Positions 61,949 through 64,000 of a DNA stretch of 64,000 nt are shown one piece after another (the first letter of the stretch is position 1; each line of letters starts with the position of its first letter). The translations under genes were made by a program, and so were the position numbers. The stretch comes from Paractinoplanes rishiriensis. Lineage in GTDB: Bacteria; Actinomycetota; Actinomycetes; Mycobacteriales; Micromonosporaceae. The stretch is taken from positions 62,001-126,000 of the forward strand of contig NZ_BOMV01000021.1 in NCBI RefSeq assembly GCF_016862375.1, given 5' to 3'. Below the pieces are notes generated by a model. It was not told where the DNA came from, made no database searches, and was given only the letters and a program-made list of their open reading frames with translations.

Positions 61949-62263
61949 GCTCGATCAAATCCCCGCACGCGAGCCGATCACTCCGCAGCCTCGAGTCTCG
62001 ACCGATGAGCACCCCGTCCCACCATCCGGTTCCCGGCGCCCCAGAGCGTGACATTTCGCCGCATTAATCTGCTTGCCGAGCCCACGGCTCGCGGGCGGGC
62101 CGCGGACTCGCGGGCCGCGGGCCGCGGCGATCCCTTCGCCCGCAGACCCGCAGCATCTCCCCTTCGCCAGCTACCACGACGAATCTTTCTCGCCAGCGAC
62201 CCCGGCCTTCCACCCCGATCGGAATTTCGGTAACAGGGAGATTTAGCGGGGAACGGCGTGCCG
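61949..62263. other. Intergenic, no gene recognised
   Basis: A stretch near 62080-62130 is made of short GCGGGCC/CGCGGG-type repeats. No supported coding frame. Confidence 0.4.
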
Positions 62264-62476
62264 CTAGGCCTCGGTGGGTTCTTCCAGGTGGGCGGCTGCG
62301 CGGAGTTCGGCGTGGAGCTTGCCGGTGGCGGGGGTGTCGGCGGTTGCCGGTGGTTGTTCGCCCAACCAGTTGCGGACCGCGGCTAGCACCTCGGTGCCGG
62401 CGGCGCGGCGGGCGTGCCGGCAGCGCAACCGGCGTCGCCATCTGCGGCGGGGCCATCCTCGGCCGGGTGAGCCCAC
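62264..62476 (-). CDS. Small hypothetical frame, possibly a gene remnant
   Basis: A GTG-started frame of 70 residues ends TEVLAAVRNWLGEQPPATADTPATGKLHAELRAAAHLEEPTEA-like sequence, which looks protein-like. The first 25 residues are almost all Arg and look like antisense. It may be the end of a lost gene. No ribosome-binding site is evident. Confidence 0.25.
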   Translation of the reverse strand: MGSPGRGWPRRRWRRRLRCRHARRAAGTEVLAAVRNWLGEQPPATADTPATGKLHAELRAAAHLEEPTEA

Positions 62477-62784
62477 GTCGGTAGCCTCCGATCGCGAGAC
62501 ACGATGATCATGTGACGATAACCCGTCGGCGGGCGGTGGGCGCTCGGCCGGAACGACGTTCCACCTCGGCCGATGGGTGGCCGATGGTCCGCTGTTCGCC
62601 CGACGGCCGGCTGCGGGGAGGACAGTCCGGTTGCGCACCCACGGCCGGCCGGCCGGACCGCACCGACGGCTTGTGCTCGTGGCCTGCGCGCCGCCGGCCG
62701 GAGCGCAAGAGGGCACCCCGCCCCCGGCCGGAACGCAAAGGCACCGGCCGTCACCGAGCACCTGCCCGGCGGCGGCCGGTTTTC
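62477..62784. other. Non-coding, with diverged GGCCGGA-type repeats
   Basis: Imperfect copies of GGCCGGAACGCAA recur around 62695 and 62733 and weaker ones nearby. No gene supported. Confidence 0.4.
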
Positions 62785-63021
62785 CTATTGCTGCTTGGCT
62801 AAGACTCTCGGCGCTTGGGATTCGGCGTCGAGGCCGTATACGCGCTTCAGGTCCTCGATGGCCTTCAGCTGGGCTCTGCCGTGTGGGCTCGCGCAAGCCT
62901 CGCCCTCGTCGCCGGATACCGGGTCGAACGAGTGCAAGACTATGCGCTCCAGCAGTTCGCCCAGGGTTTCGTCGTTGAATTCGGCCAAGCCCTTGAGGAC
63001 CTTGACCAGGCGGACCTCCAT
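62785..63021 (-). CDS. Small conserved hypothetical actinobacterial protein
   Basis: From ATG 63021 the 78-residue frame reads MEVRLVKVLKGLAEFNDETLGELLERIVLHSFDP, a short strand-helix-helix layout like a ribbon-helix-helix protein. It then has SPHGRAQLKAIEDLKRVYGLD, an ending I know from a small conserved actinobacterial family. GTG or ATG codons upstream would add an unconserved head. A DNA-binding role is an inference. Confidence 0.55.
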   Translation of the reverse strand: MEVRLVKVLKGLAEFNDETLGELLERIVLHSFDPVSGDEGEACASPHGRAQLKAIEDLKRVYGLDAESQAPRVLAKQQ

Positions 63022-63064
63022 GCGGACGCCCAGTTGGACACGTGCCGCCCTGGTCGGCACGGCG

Positions 63065-63904
63065 CTAGAAACCGTACGTGAAGGTCAGGTTGGCCACGCC
63101 GCTGGAGTTGGCGTTGCGCAGGAACCAGGTGGGGGTGGCGCCCACCGGGTTGTTGACCATGCCGGGCGTGTCGGTGCCGTTGGCGTTCCAGTCGCCGGTC
63201 AGCGGCCAGCCGTAGGTGAATCCGTAGTTGAAGACCACGTTGCTGGCGCCGGCACTGTTGGAGTTTCGCAGGTGCCAGAGCGGGTTGTCGGCGTTCGTGA
63301 CGAAGCCGGGGGTGTCGTTGCCGCTGCCGTTCCAGTCGCCGACCACCGGTGAGCCGCCGGCACCGGCGTAGGCGAACGTGTAGTCGGCCGTCCCGGACGA
63401 GTTGGAGTTGCGCAGATACCAGGTGGGCGTGGCGGCGTTCATGTCGACCAGGCCGGGCGTGTCGGTGCCGTTGCCGTCCCAGTCGCCGACCACGACGGCG
63501 ACCGTGTCCTCGGCGAAGCGGAAGCCGTACGTGAAGGTGACGTTCGCGGCGCCGCTCGTGTTGGAGTTTCGCAGGTACCAGGTCGGCGGGTTGGAGCTCA
63601 TGTCGACCATCCCGGGAGTGTCGATGCCGTCGCCGTTCCAGTCGCCGACGACGGGTGTGCCGCCGAAGCCGTAGGTGAACGTGATGTTGGCAGCGCCGGC
63701 CGTGTTGGAGTTGCGCAGGAACCAGGTGTCGGTGGCCCAGTCGTACTCGCCGGGCGTGTCGACGCCGTCGCCGTTCCAGTCGCCGGCCAGGAACGGGCCG
63801 CCGGTCACGAAGGCCTGCGCCGGCGACGCCAGCACCGCGACCCCGGTGGCGGACAGCGCCAGGGCCAGCAGGGCACCGGCGACTCCGCGTGTTCTGTTTC
63901 GCAT
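63065..63904 (-). CDS. Secreted FG-GAP/VCBS-like repeat protein
   Basis: ATG 63904 (GGGGGAGA upstream) gives 279 residues. A signal peptide (about 1-31, ASPAQA end) is followed by five units of about 50 residues, each with GDWNGDGxDTPG and a W(Y/F/H)LRN(S/A)N motif and ending TFTYGF or similar. The DxNxDG loops should bind calcium. It probably forms a small propeller outside the cell; no catalytic domain is attached. Confidence 0.88.
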   Translation of the reverse strand: MRNRTRGVAGALLALALSATGVAVLASPAQAFVTGGPFLAGDWNGDGVDTPGEYDWATDTWFLRNSNTAGAANITFTYGFGGTPVVGDWNGDGIDTPGMVDMSSNPPTWYLRNSNTSGAANVTFTYGFRFAEDTVAVVVGDWDGNGTDTPGLVDMNAATPTWYLRNSNSSGTADYTFAYAGAGGSPVVGDWNGSGNDTPGFVTNADNPLWHLRNSNSAGASNVVFNYGFTYGWPLTGDWNANGTDTPGMVNNPVGATPTWFLRNANSSGVANLTFTYGF

Positions 63905-64000
63905 TGTCTCCCCCGTTTCGCTGCCCGGCCGCACGGCCGGGCATTGATGCCGGAATATTCACCAGGCGCGTCGGCGCGGGTCAATGCCATGCGGGATCCG
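63905..64000. other. Upstream region of the repeat protein at the window edge
   Basis: No gene seen in the last 96 bp. Confidence 0.4.

Noticed and set aside
62477..62784. CRISPR-like repeats
   Set aside because: The GGCCGGA-type copies are short, diverged and irregularly spaced.

Overview
The window is high-GC DNA with densely packed, often overlapping genes and frequent GTG/TTG starts. It encodes GAF-ANTAR regulators, a membrane Ser/Thr kinase, a GPP34 protein, an actinobacterial-type S-adenosyl methyltransferase and an IolR-like GntR regulator. Together these point to a filamentous actinobacterium; a Micromonosporaceae/Actinoplanes-like genome is my inference, not proven.

Region 1 (1-9.8 kb) holds a truncated GGDEF-EAL signalling protein, a scarred interval and a regulatory cluster. 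The scarred interval contains a frameshifted gene of an unnamed family, a GT/GA microsatellite, the 3' end of a group II intron, an orphan PD-(D/E)XK nuclease-like gene, a frameshifted DinB gene, a prolyl-aminopeptidase remnant, a FitAB/VapBC-type toxin-antitoxin pair and a second group II intron 3' end on the other strand. The regulatory cluster has a STAS protein, a hemolysin-III membrane protein and two GAF-ANTAR proteins.

Region 2 (9.9-18.4 kb) is full of decayed genes. A SorC regulator / transketolase (split N and C halves) / FGGY kinase sugar operon has lost the 5' ends of both divergent units in one deletion. It is followed by broken BrkB-family, SpoIIAA-like and chemotaxis-receptor genes and a transposase tail. 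Intact genes here are a Het-C-like secreted or membrane-anchored protein, a DUF2252 protein and an AraC regulator.

Region 3 (18.4-31.1 kb) is a complete-looking eleven-gene myo-inositol catabolism and uptake operon on the minus strand: iolC, aldolase, iolB, iolD, iolA, CUT2 ABC transporter of three genes, two xylose-isomerase-like proteins and iolG. It is transcribed away from a divergent GntR regulator. A sigma70-like promoter and a palindrome matching the IolR motif as I remember it lie between them. Import, oxidation by IolG, dehydration, ring hydrolysis by IolD, isomerisation by IolB, phosphorylation by IolC, aldol cleavage and oxidation by IolA can all be assigned, although which TIM-barrel protein is the IolE dehydratase is not settled.

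Region 4 (31-42.6 kb) has single genes and small units: exported beta-propeller, ABM monooxygenase, membrane Ser/Thr kinase, GNAT plus APC permease, GPP34, LigB-type dioxygenase behind two perfect palindromes, TerC and a large LuxR-type ATPase.

Region 5 (42.6-64 kb) contains a two-component system with a MacAB-like export operon, hydrolase, DinB and methyltransferase genes, two further decayed genes, lipoproteins, a second HlyD-like adaptor, a LacI/GH3 beta-glucosidase pair and a secreted repeat protein. Direct heptamer repeats with an 11-bp period precede the macA-like gene, a distant lipoprotein gene and the second adaptor, suggesting one OmpR-type regulon. I found no CRISPR array, tRNA or rRNA, and no clearly new defence system; the best unexplained candidates are the nuclease-like orphan and the possible envelope regulon.
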